64,000 nucleotides of DNA from Alphaproteobacteria bacterium. Its GTDB lineage: Bacteria; Myxococcota_A; UBA796; GCA-2862545. Below the pieces are notes generated by a model that saw nothing but the letters and a program-made list of their open reading frames with translations, searched no databases and had not been told where the DNA came from. Numbering within the stretch: position 1 is the first letter of the stretch; each line of letters starts with the position of its first letter. The stretch lies in contig JACKER010000026.1 of assembly GCA_020632925.1 (NCBI GenBank), positions 39,306 through 103,305 on the forward strand. The letters run 5' to 3'. The position numbers and the translations under genes were made by a program. This document shows, one piece after another, positions 33,263 through 41,263 of the stretch.

Positions 33263-34041
33263 GGCATCCTCCCGTGGCACACGACCGCGCAGCCCGACGG
33301 GATGGGGGCGCCACCGTCGCCGGGCAAATGACAGGCCAGGCACGGGGTCTCCCCGGTGCGGGACGCCGCCGCGACGTGGGCCACCCGCTGATCGGCGGGG
33401 TGGGGGAAGGTCGCGTGGCACCGGGAGCAGGCCACGCCGGCGATGCCTCCCTCCCCGAGGGCGCCGTGGCAGTCGGCGCAGGAGGCCTGGTCGAGGGCCG
33501 CGTGGACGGCGGGGTCGGTCATCCGCGCGGGGTGCGGGTACACCTCGTGGCACTCGGTGCAGCTCGGGGCGGTCGCGGTCCCCTTCAGGCGGGGGCCGTG
33601 GCAGCTCCCGCAGGCGGCCTCCGCCGAGCCCCGGCTACGCGCCCAGGCCCCGTGGCGATCGATCTCCTCCCAGCCCTCGGGATGCGGCCAGCTCGGGTGG
33701 CAGGTGGTGCAGTCGGGAGCGCTGAGCCCGCCCCCGTGGCACGAGCCGCAGACCTCGCGGGCCGTGCCGCCCTGCTCGCCCGTCAGCCCGGCGCCGTGCA
33801 CGTCGCCCGCCAGCCATCCGGCAGCGTGCGGGTACGTGTCGTGGCAGCTCGCGCAGGTGGGGGCGGTGCTCCCGTCGCGGTGGCAGCCGCCGCAGAGCTC
33901 GCCCGCGCCGAGCGCCTCGGGGCCGTGCGCGGAGCCCGCGTCGTAGCCCTGGGCGTGCGGGAAGGTGAAGGCGCCGGTCGGGGTGGTCGACGTGGACGCG
34001 GTCGTCCCGCACCCGAGGGCGAGCAGCAGGAGGGAGGTCAT
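33259..34041 (-). CDS. Nine-haem c-type cytochrome lipoprotein with an extra CX3CH site
   Basis: A 260-residue lipoprotein (LLLLALGC). Nine CXXCH sites are arranged in repeats of CHxxYPHPxGW or CHxxxPHP type (CASCHDTYPH, CTTCHPSWPHPEGW, CTECHEVYPHP, CSRCHATFPHP). A tenth, at the C-terminus, is spaced Cys-x3-Cys-His (CAVVCHG). The repeated YPHP element suggests a modular wire made by duplication. The start overlaps the octahaem gene's stop by ATGA. Confidence 0.86.
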   Translation of the reverse strand: MTSLLLLALGCGTTASTSTTPTGAFTFPHAQGYDAGSAHGPEALGAGELCGGCHRDGSTAPTCASCHDTYPHAAGWLAGDVHGAGLTGEQGGTAREVCGSCHGGGLSAPDCTTCHPSWPHPEGWEEIDRHGAWARSRGSAEAACGSCHGPRLKGTATAPSCTECHEVYPHPARMTDPAVHAALDQASCADCHGALGEGGIAGVACSRCHATFPHPADQRVAHVAAASRTGETPCLACHLPGDGGAPIPSGCAVVCHGRMP

Positions 34042-36014
34042 GGGAACAGGACCTCCCAGGCCGCCTGCAGCTCCACGTGGGTGGCGCGCTGGGCCGGATC
34101 GCCGACGGGGCCGTCGAACGCGCCCGTCACCACCTCGCTCCACACGTGGCAGGCGAGGCAGGTGTCGGGCACGAAGCTGCCGACGGGCAGGACCTGCGCG
34201 CCAGCGGCGTCGAAGGCGTCGACCGTCACCTGCGGCGGGGCGGCGTCGAACGTGTGGGACGCCAGGTCGCCCGCGCCGGTGACCGGATCGAAGGCCAGGC
34301 GGGCCGCGGTCGCGGGCATGTGGCAATCCACACACCGGTCGACGTGGCCACTGTGCGCCGCCGCCAGGACCGGATCTCGGTGGAAGGTCAGATCGAGGTG
34401 GCAGGACTGGCAGAGCGTGTCGTCGTCGACGGAGAGCCGCAGGTCGGCGGTGTTCGCGCTCCCGTGCGGGTCGTGGCAGTCCGTGCAGGTCGCGTTCCAG
34501 CCGCCCTCGCCGTGCAGCGACGCGCGCAGCTCGTCGACGGCCGCGCCCGGGACCGAGGCGGACCCCGAGGGCCACGTCTGGTACGCGCTCGTCCCCAGGT
34601 CGGCGAGGGCGTCGCCGGGACGCAGCAGGCCGTGGGTGGCCGTCCAGGGGAAGGGCAGGCCCTCCTCGCCGATCACGGCCGCGTGGCAGCGCCCGCACAC
34701 GTCGTTGGCGCGGTCCGGACCGAGGTCCTCGGGCACCGTGATCGAGCCGAGCTTCTGGGACAGCGGGCCGGCGGAGTGCGTCTCCCCGGCGCCGTGGCAG
34801 GCCTCGCAGGCGACGGTGCCCTCGTCCCACCGCTGCGAGGGCGAGGACACGCCCTGCATCGTCACCCGTCCGTCCGTCCCCACGGACAGCGTCGTGCCCG
34901 TCACGTGGCACGCGAAGCAGGCGGCCTCTGCGGACCGATCGGGCGAGGGCGTCGTGGTGTACGCGAAGCGGTCGCCGGCGCCGAACCAGCCGGTGGGGTC
35001 GCCCGCCACCCAGCCTCCGTCCACCACCCCCGGGTACCGCGGATCGGGTGCGGTCCAGGCCACGGGCAGCGGCCAGCTCGCGCCGTCGCGATCGGCCCAC
35101 GGCACGGCACCCCGGCGCTCACCGCCGAGCAGCCCGGCGACGCGCCACAGGTCGGTCGCTCCCGACGCGTCCGTGAGCAGGATCACGGGCTCCCCGGCGT
35201 CGCGGCCGAAGCGGGCGGAGGCCGTGCCCAGCGGCAGCACCAGGCCGGCATCGAACGCTGCGGCCGGCGCGCCCACGACGGGTCCCGTGGCCTCGGCATG
35301 CGCGGTGCCCTGCCAGGACGTCGCGATGTCGACGTGGCAGTACCCGCAGATGCGCGAGCCGATGGTGTGGTCGTCGGGCTCTCCGCGCCCGGCCAACGTC
35401 AGCGCGAGGTCCGCGCCGCCCAGCGCCGGCATCTCGACGTCCGCCTCGCGGGGCACCACGCGGCGACCCGGCACGTCGACGGTGAGGTGGTACGGGGCGG
35501 CCTGGAGCGGACCGACGGTCACCCGGCCGGTCGCGTCCGCGACGACCGTGGCGCTGTCGGGCCCCTCGACCAGGACCTCCGCGCCCACTGCCGGGAACCC
35601 GTCCGGCCCGAACACGGTGAGTCGCAGGAAGCCGTCGAGCACCGCGGGGCGGTCCAGCGCGAGCACCCCCGCGTCGACGACCTCGTCCCCATCGACGTCG
35701 ACGGGCTCGGACCGCGCCGCGACCCAGCCGTCGGCGGCGGCGACGACCGCGTACGTCCCGGGCAGCAGCCTCGGCGACACCCAGTGCCCGTCGTCGTCCG
35801 TGGTCGCTTCGACACCCGACGGCGTCAGCGTGACGTGAGCGCCCCCCAGCGGGAGCCCCGCGTCGTCGACCACGCGGCCCTCGAGCACGCCTGCGGCGGT
35901 GGCCTCGGGTGGCGGGAGAGGGGCCTCCCAGCCGTACCACTCGTCCACGACCGAGCAGCCCCCTCCGAGGAGGAGGAGCGTGACGATGGCTGGCGTTGGT
36001 CGTTGGGCCGACAC
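34038..36014 (-). CDS. Octahaem c-type cytochrome lipoprotein with carboxypeptidase-regulatory-like domains
   Basis: About 658 residues. The lipobox is LLLLGGGC. Two beta sandwich domains of carboxypeptidase-regulatory type lie near the N-terminus (GVLEGRVVDDAGLPLGGAHV and LTVFGPDGFPAVGAEVLV). Eight CXXCH sites follow (CGYCH, CFACH, CEACH, CGRCH, CTDCH, CQSCH, CVDCH, CLACH), with CEACHGAGETH and CHDPHGS as seen in NrfA-like cytochromes. It is the first gene of the operon. Start: GTG at 36014 is chosen as it puts the lipobox in place; TTG at 36050 would add 12 residues. Confidence 0.86.
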   Translation of the reverse strand: MSAQRPTPAIVTLLLLGGGCSVVDEWYGWEAPLPPPEATAAGVLEGRVVDDAGLPLGGAHVTLTPSGVEATTDDDGHWVSPRLLPGTYAVVAAADGWVAARSEPVDVDGDEVVDAGVLALDRPAVLDGFLRLTVFGPDGFPAVGAEVLVEGPDSATVVADATGRVTVGPLQAAPYHLTVDVPGRRVVPREADVEMPALGGADLALTLAGRGEPDDHTIGSRICGYCHVDIATSWQGTAHAEATGPVVGAPAAAFDAGLVLPLGTASARFGRDAGEPVILLTDASGATDLWRVAGLLGGERRGAVPWADRDGASWPLPVAWTAPDPRYPGVVDGGWVAGDPTGWFGAGDRFAYTTTPSPDRSAEAACFACHVTGTTLSVGTDGRVTMQGVSSPSQRWDEGTVACEACHGAGETHSAGPLSQKLGSITVPEDLGPDRANDVCGRCHAAVIGEEGLPFPWTATHGLLRPGDALADLGTSAYQTWPSGSASVPGAAVDELRASLHGEGGWNATCTDCHDPHGSANTADLRLSVDDDTLCQSCHLDLTFHRDPVLAAAHSGHVDRCVDCHMPATAARLAFDPVTGAGDLASHTFDAAPPQVTVDAFDAAGAQVLPVGSFVPDTCLACHVWSEVVTGAFDGPVGDPAQRATHVELQAAWEVLFP

Positions 36015-36162
36015 GGCGGTTTCTCTGACTGGGGAGCCCTCCAGGAGCAAGACCCATGCCGCGTTCGGATGCAGGGTTCGTCCGTGGAGGACGCCGAGAT
36101 TCGGGTCAAAGACACCGATCCCGCTGTGCGAGAGGGCCCACCCGGCCGTGTCCGCCGGAAGA

Positions 36163-37617
36163 TCAGGGAGGACAGTGCGAGTTCATGGCGCCCGGCGTCG
36201 CCAGCTCGGCGCCGATGGGCGAGGTGGACAGGCACCAGTCCTGCGGGCTCCACGGGTCGCGCTGCACCGACACGCCAGCGGTCGCCGCGGCCGCCGGGTA
36301 CACCGGCGTCTGCAGGATGGTCGCGCCGCCGTAGCGCAGCGCGATGCTGTCGGTCGAGTTGTTCAGGTAGACCGTGCTGCCGTAGAAGCCGTCGGGCATC
36401 ACCGGACCGCAGAACGACGCGGCGTCGGACCGCCCGAGCAGCGCGAGGCCGTGAGCCGGCACGATCACGTGGCCGCCCACCACGCCCGTGCTCCCGCCCT
36501 GGTCGACGATCTCCATCCCGCCGAGGTCCAACGCCACGTTGCGGCGGTTGTACACCTCGATCCACTCGCCGGTGTCGTCGGGGCAGGTGGACGGGTTGGC
36601 CATGAACTCGGAGAGCACGAGGTCGCCGGGGCCGGGGTGCTGGAACCCGGCGCCGCCGCCCGCCGGCACGTCGAGGTCGGCGAACACGAGGAGGTGGTCC
36701 GAGGCGTCGCCGCTGGCGGTGGACGAGGGCCGGCCGCCAGCGAGGGGCAGCGACCCACCGAGGCCTTCGTCGGCCGAGTCGTAGACCTGGGTGTCGGGCC
36801 AGGTCTGGAGCAAGGTGTCGCTCACCAGCACGTAGTCGAGGCGTCGCCCGGAGGACGGCCGCGTGGCCCAGGAGCCGTCGAGCTGGGCCGCTCCCGGGTC
36901 GGTGAGCCCGGCGGAGAACATCGCGGAGAACGGGTCGTTCTCGATGCCGGGGCTCGGGAGCAGGACGGCCAGGTCGGAGCCGAGGGAGTACGAGACCGGC
37001 ATGCCGGCCGGGATGGAGGAGAAGGCCGCGGGCGACAGCACGTCCCCGAGCTCCTCGTTCATGTCGCCGGCGATGAGGTAGCTGTCCGTGGCGGGATTCA
37101 GGTCCGCCAGCGCGTCGGTCACCCGCAGCGCCTCGACCGCGCGCCGGAACTCGTCGTTGTCGGTGGAGCCCGACTTGAGGTGCAGCGACATCACGGTCAG
37201 GTCGTTGCCGCCCACGGAGACGGTGACGCGGACGAAGGTGCGCGTGATCTCGTCGGCGGTCGGATCGACCGACAGGTCCGAGGACTCGTAGAAGCGCTGG
37301 TCCGTGAAGGGGAGCTTGGAGAACACGGCGTCGTGCAGCCCGCCGAAGCTGCCCTGGGGCGCGAACGCGGTGTACGCGTAGCCCGCCTCCGTCGCCAGGG
37401 TGCGGGCGTTCGTCTCGTCGGTGCTCCCGTTGACCTCCTGCAGCAGCAGGACGTCGGCGTCGACACGGTTCAGGACCGCGACGGCTGCGGTGTGCTCGGC
37501 GGTCCCGACCGCGCCCACCGACTGGACGTTCCAGGTCGCGACCCGCACGGGCGCCGCGGAAGCCGTGGCCTCCAGGATCAGGACCGACAACGACATCCAC
37601 CATGCCCGCTTCGTCAT
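36163..37617 (-). CDS. Exported endonuclease/exonuclease/phosphatase protein with lamin-tail domain
   Basis: A 484-residue exported protein (SLSVLILEATASA). The EEP domain has the usual motifs: RVATWNVQSVG, VLLLQEVNG, SLHLKSGS, LIAGDMNE, RRLDYVLVS and ASDHLLVFADL. A lamin-tail domain follows (DLVLSEFMANPSTC, EWIEVYNRRNVALDLGG). Such pairs occur in secreted nucleases or phosphatases. The gene lies 148 bases upstream of the cytochrome operon on the same strand and may be unrelated to it. Confidence 0.88.
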   Translation of the reverse strand: MTKRAWWMSLSVLILEATASAAPVRVATWNVQSVGAVGTAEHTAAVAVLNRVDADVLLLQEVNGSTDETNARTLATEAGYAYTAFAPQGSFGGLHDAVFSKLPFTDQRFYESSDLSVDPTADEITRTFVRVTVSVGGNDLTVMSLHLKSGSTDNDEFRRAVEALRVTDALADLNPATDSYLIAGDMNEELGDVLSPAAFSSIPAGMPVSYSLGSDLAVLLPSPGIENDPFSAMFSAGLTDPGAAQLDGSWATRPSSGRRLDYVLVSDTLLQTWPDTQVYDSADEGLGGSLPLAGGRPSSTASGDASDHLLVFADLDVPAGGGAGFQHPGPGDLVLSEFMANPSTCPDDTGEWIEVYNRRNVALDLGGMEIVDQGGSTGVVGGHVIVPAHGLALLGRSDAASFCGPVMPDGFYGSTVYLNNSTDSIALRYGGATILQTPVYPAAAATAGVSVQRDPWSPQDWCLSTSPIGAELATPGAMNSHCPP

Positions 37618-37679
37618 GCAGCACCCACCAGGATGCGGAAGTCTAGACCACCAGGACGTCGGCGCGCCCGTATCAGCAT

Positions 37680-38429
37680 GTGTCGGGTAGGGTGGGTGAC
37701 GGAGGCGGGTTGGGGGAGCTCTCGAAGGTCGGTGGGCAGTGGTTCGGGCGAGCGTGCCTGACGCAGCTCCTGAGCGTCTTCCTCCTGGCCGTGATCACGG
37801 CGGTGCTGTGCGGGCTGCCGGTGTGTGCGGGACTGATCGACGAGGACCTGATCGCGCCTGCGTTCTGGTGTGCGTTCCTGAGCTTCCCGCCGATCCTCGT
37901 GGTCGGCTCCCTGGTCGTCGGCCTGATGCTGCGGGCCCGGAACACGCGGATCCTGGACGAGGCCATGGCGTGGCTCGGGCCGGGCAGGACGTGGATGCTC
38001 TCGGGGCGTCAGTGGTCCGCGGAGCGCGACGGGCGGCAGATCTCGGCGCGGTACCACCGGGGGACCTTCGTGTTGTCCGTCACGGCGGATCCGAGCGCGG
38101 CGATCCAGCTCGGGCGGAACAACGCGCTGGCCCGCTGGGCGGGGTCGGCGGCGGGTCGTCAGCAGCGGGATCTGCCCGACGGCGTCGTCGCGTTCGCAGC
38201 CGACGGCGCGGCGCTCGACGCCTTCCTCTCGGTCGCGGGGGTGCAGGAGGCCGCGGCGACGATCTGCGCGCAGGACGGACGCAGCTTGCGGTCGGCCGCG
38301 CTCGTGCCCGGGCAGAAGGTCGAGCTCTCGACGCGCTACCTCCCGCTGGATCGGATGGCGCGCGGCGAGGAGCTCCTCGCGGCCCTGGTCCTGCTCGCCG
38401 ATGCGTCGGAGGGGCGGAGCGGGTCATGA
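37680..38429 (+). CDS. Membrane protein of unknown function
   Basis: About 249 residues with two adjacent hydrophobic helices (LLSVFLLAVITAVLCGLPVC and PPILVVGSLVVGLMLRA) and then a soluble, probably cytoplasmic domain of 150 residues. No motif recognised. The start is unsure: GTG at 37680, or TTG at 37710, which stands 4 bases after GGAGG as other TTG starts do here. It lies 28 bases before the FtsX permease pair. Confidence 0.6.
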   Translation: MSGRVGDGGGLGELSKVGGQWFGRACLTQLLSVFLLAVITAVLCGLPVCAGLIDEDLIAPAFWCAFLSFPPILVVGSLVVGLMLRARNTRILDEAMAWLGPGRTWMLSGRQWSAERDGRQISARYHRGTFVLSVTADPSAAIQLGRNNALARWAGSAAGRQQRDLPDGVVAFAADGAALDAFLSVAGVQEAAATICAQDGRSLRSAALVPGQKVELSTRYLPLDRMARGEELLAALVLLADASEGRSGS

Positions 38430-38457
38430 ACCGGTTACCCTGGGAGGCGAGGTTCGC

Positions 38458-39672
38458 GTGCTCACGTTGACGCTGGCATGGCGGAACGTCCTCCGCAATC
38501 GGCGTCGCACCGCGGTGACCGTCGCGGCGACGACCTTCGCGTTGTGGGTGATGATCCTGTACTCGGGCCTGGTCGAGGGCTACATCTCGGCCATGGCCGA
38601 CGACGTCCTCGAGCTCGAGGTCGGCGACATCCAGGCCTTCCCGATGGGGTACCAGGACGACCCCTCGATCTACCGGCGGATCGAGGCGCCGGCGCTGGCC
38701 ATGGCGGGTCTGGAGGCGCGGGGGTTCCGGGCCTCTCCTCGCGTCCTCGCGGGCGCGCTCGCCGCCTCGGGGGAGCTGTCCGCGGGGGTGGCGCTGCGCG
38801 GGGTCGAGGTCGAGCGGGACGCCGTCACCCTGCGGGTCGCGGAGAAGGTCGCCGAGGGCAGCTGGCTGGACCCGAGCGACCCTCGCGGCGTGGTCGTGGG
38901 GCGGCGGCTGGCGCGGACCCTCGCCGTCCACCCGGGCAGCGAGCTGGTGGTGCTGACGCAGGGGGCGGACGGGTCGCTGGCGAACGACCTGTACACGGTG
39001 CGCGGCGTGCTCTCCTCGGTCGGCGAGGGCACCGATCGCGCCGGCGTCTTCGTCGTGCAGGAAACGCTCCGCGAGCTCCTCGTCCTGCCCGAGGGCGTTC
39101 ACCAGATCGTCGTGCGCAAGCCGGCCGAGGGCTCGCTCGAGGAGGCCACGGCCGAGGTCGCGGCGGCCTTCCCCAACCAGGACGTGCGCTCCTGGCGCCA
39201 GATCCTGCCCACGGTGGCCACGATGCTGGACGCGTCGCGGTCCGTCGTCGGCATCGTGTTCTTCCTGGTCTATGTCGCGGTCGGCATCCTCGTCCTCAAC
39301 GCGATGCTGATGGCGGTCTTCGAGCGCATCCGCGAGTTCGGCGTCATGAAGGCGCTCGGGGTCGGCCCCTGGCTCGTGATGCGCGTCATCCTCGTCGAGA
39401 GCGCGCTGCAGCTCGGCCTCGCCACCGCCCTCGGCCTCGTGCTCGCTGCCCCGTTCGCGGTCGCGCTCCAGACGCGGGGGTTGGACATGACCTTCCTCGC
39501 CGGCGCCACCGTGATGGGGCTGTCCTCGCCCGCCGTCTGGAAGGGGAGCTTCACGCCGGCGGTCGTCGCCCAGCCGGTGATCGTGCTGCTGGTGGTGGTC
39601 GGCCTCTCGGTGCTCTGGCCGGCGTGGCGCGCGGCCCGGCTCCGCCCGCTCGACGCGATGAGGGCCACATGA
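38458..39672 (+). CDS. FtsX-like (MacB/LolC-type) ABC permease
   Basis: A 404-residue permease. It has the family layout: one N-terminal helix (TVAATTFALWVMILYSGLVE), a large periplasmic domain, and three C-terminal helices with NAMLMAVFERIREFGVMKALG, the Glu/Arg motif that contacts the ATPase. Members export lipoproteins or other envelope molecules. GTG at 38458 is set by GAGG 5 bases upstream. No ATP-binding subunit (LolD-like) is encoded next to it. It overlaps the next permease by ATGA. Confidence 0.88.
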   Translation: MLTLTLAWRNVLRNRRRTAVTVAATTFALWVMILYSGLVEGYISAMADDVLELEVGDIQAFPMGYQDDPSIYRRIEAPALAMAGLEARGFRASPRVLAGALAASGELSAGVALRGVEVERDAVTLRVAEKVAEGSWLDPSDPRGVVVGRRLARTLAVHPGSELVVLTQGADGSLANDLYTVRGVLSSVGEGTDRAGVFVVQETLRELLVLPEGVHQIVVRKPAEGSLEEATAEVAAAFPNQDVRSWRQILPTVATMLDASRSVVGIVFFLVYVAVGILVLNAMLMAVFERIREFGVMKALGVGPWLVMRVILVESALQLGLATALGLVLAAPFAVALQTRGLDMTFLAGATVMGLSSPAVWKGSFTPAVVAQPVIVLLVVVGLSVLWPAWRAARLRPLDAMRAT

Positions 39673-40898
39673 CCGAGATCGCCCGCCTCGCCTGGCGGAA
39701 CCTGTGGCGGAACACCCGCCGCACGCTGCTGACGCTGTCGGCCATCGCGTTCGGCACCTTCCTCGCCGTGCTCTTCACCGCGATGCAGGACCGGAGCTTC
39801 GCGGACACGATCGACCTCGCGGCGCGGCTCAACGGCGGCCACGTGCTGCTCGAGCACCCCGAGTACCTCGACATGCCGACGCTCACGCGCACGGTGGACC
39901 ACGCCGACGCGCTGCGGGAGCTCGCGGCCGCCGACCCCAAGGTCGTCCGCACGGTGGAGCGGATCACCGGCCAGATGATGGTGCAGACCGCCACGCACCA
40001 GTCCGGCGCGGCCTTCGTCGCCTTCGACCCGACCGACGAGGACGACACGACGCTGTCCTTCCTCGAGGGCGTGACGGGCACGCTCACCGACCGCAAGGGC
40101 ATCGTCCTGGGCGAGCGCCTCGCGAAGAACCTGCAGGTCGGGCTCGGCGACAAGGTCGTGTACACGCTGCTCGATCGCCAGGGCCAGATCGTCAGCGGCA
40201 TGGGTCGCGTGTCGGGGATGCTGCGGACCGGCGCGTCCAGCGTCGACGGCGGCCTGGTGCTCGTCCCGATCGACGACATGCGGCAGGTCCTCGGCTACGG
40301 CCCGGACGAGGCCACGTTCGTGGGCGTGTTCGTGGGCGATCCCCGCCAGTCCGCGGGGGTGTCCCGCCGCCTGACGACCGGCCTGCCCGGTGGCGTGCGC
40401 TCGCTCACCTGGGACGAGGCGACCCCGGACCTGTCCGGGTTCATCGCGATGAAGGTCGGCGGCGCCCGGTTCATGGAGCTCGTGATCCTGGTGCTCGTGG
40501 CCGCCGGCATCTTCAACACGCTGTTCATGAGCGTGATGGAGCGCAGCCGGGAGTTCGGCATCCTCGCGGCCATCGGCTGCAGCCGCGCCCGCATCTTCGC
40601 GATGGTGATGTGGGAGAGCCTGTGGCTCGGTCTCGTCGGCCTCGTCGCCGCAGCGGCCGTGACCGCGGGCCCGTACGCGTACCTCGTGCGGCACGGGATC
40701 GACCTGTCGTCGAAGATGGGACCCGAGGCCCTCGAGGTCGCCGGCATCGGCTTCTCGCCGATCCTGCGGGTCGGCATCTTCCCGGAGAACGCGGCCATCA
40801 TCGCCGGCTTCGCGATGGGCGCCACGCTGGTCGCCGGACTCTGGCCCGCCTGGCGCGCCTCCCGCGTCGAGCCGGTCGAGGCCATCCACCTGGTGTGA
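39669..40898 (+). CDS. FtsX-like ABC permease, second subunit
   Basis: A 409-residue paralogue of the preceding gene: first helix LLTLSAIAFGTFLAVLFTAM, a periplasmic domain, then FNTLFMSVMERSREFGILAAIG and two more helices, ending in PAWRASRVEPVEAIH, a family end motif. The pair would form a LolC/LolE-like heterodimer. ATG at 39669 overlaps the previous stop. The cognate ATPase must be elsewhere. Confidence 0.88.
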   Translation: MTEIARLAWRNLWRNTRRTLLTLSAIAFGTFLAVLFTAMQDRSFADTIDLAARLNGGHVLLEHPEYLDMPTLTRTVDHADALRELAAADPKVVRTVERITGQMMVQTATHQSGAAFVAFDPTDEDDTTLSFLEGVTGTLTDRKGIVLGERLAKNLQVGLGDKVVYTLLDRQGQIVSGMGRVSGMLRTGASSVDGGLVLVPIDDMRQVLGYGPDEATFVGVFVGDPRQSAGVSRRLTTGLPGGVRSLTWDEATPDLSGFIAMKVGGARFMELVILVLVAAGIFNTLFMSVMERSREFGILAAIGCSRARIFAMVMWESLWLGLVGLVAAAAVTAGPYAYLVRHGIDLSSKMGPEALEVAGIGFSPILRVGIFPENAAIIAGFAMGATLVAGLWPAWRASRVEPVEAIHLV

Positions 40899-40912
40899 GG
40901 AGTGAGGACGAC

Positions 40913-41263
40913 ATGGTCACGGTGTACGGCATCCCGAGCTGTGGGACGGTGAAGAAGGCCCGCGCGCACCTGGACGCCAACGGCGTCGAGCACACGTTCG
41001 TGGACTTCCGCGCCACGCCGCCGTCGCGCGAGCAGGTGGACCGCTGGGTGGCGGCCTTCGGCGCCAAGGCGATGCGCAACACGTCGGGCGGGTCGTTCCG
41101 GGCGCTCGGCCCCGAGAAGGACGGATGGTCCGACGAGCGGTGGGCCGAGGCCTTCACCGCCGACCCGATGCTCGTGCGGCGGCCGGTGATCGAGCGCGAC
41201 GGCCTCCCGGTCGTCGTGGGGTACCGCGACCCTGACGAGGCCCTGGGGACGATCCGCGCGTGA
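40913..41263 (+). CDS. ArsC/YffB-like thioredoxin-fold protein
   Basis: 116 residues. VYGIPSCGTVKKARAHL matches the first motif of the ArsC/Spx/YffB family, with Cys10 as the redox residue, and LVRRPVIERDG supplies the conserved Arg and cis-Pro region. Family members act as glutathione-linked reductases or as regulators such as Spx. It looks more like YffB than arsenate reductase. GAGGACGAC precedes the ATG. It overlaps the kinase gene downstream (GTGA). Confidence 0.85.
   Translation: MVTVYGIPSCGTVKKARAHLDANGVEHTFVDFRATPPSREQVDRWVAAFGAKAMRNTSGGSFRALGPEKDGWSDERWAEAFTADPMLVRRPVIERDGLPVVVGYRDPDEALGTIRA

Noticed and set aside
40913..41263. Arsenate reductase
   Set aside because: The motif around Cys10 fits YffB/Spx relatives as well or better, and there are no ars genes nearby.
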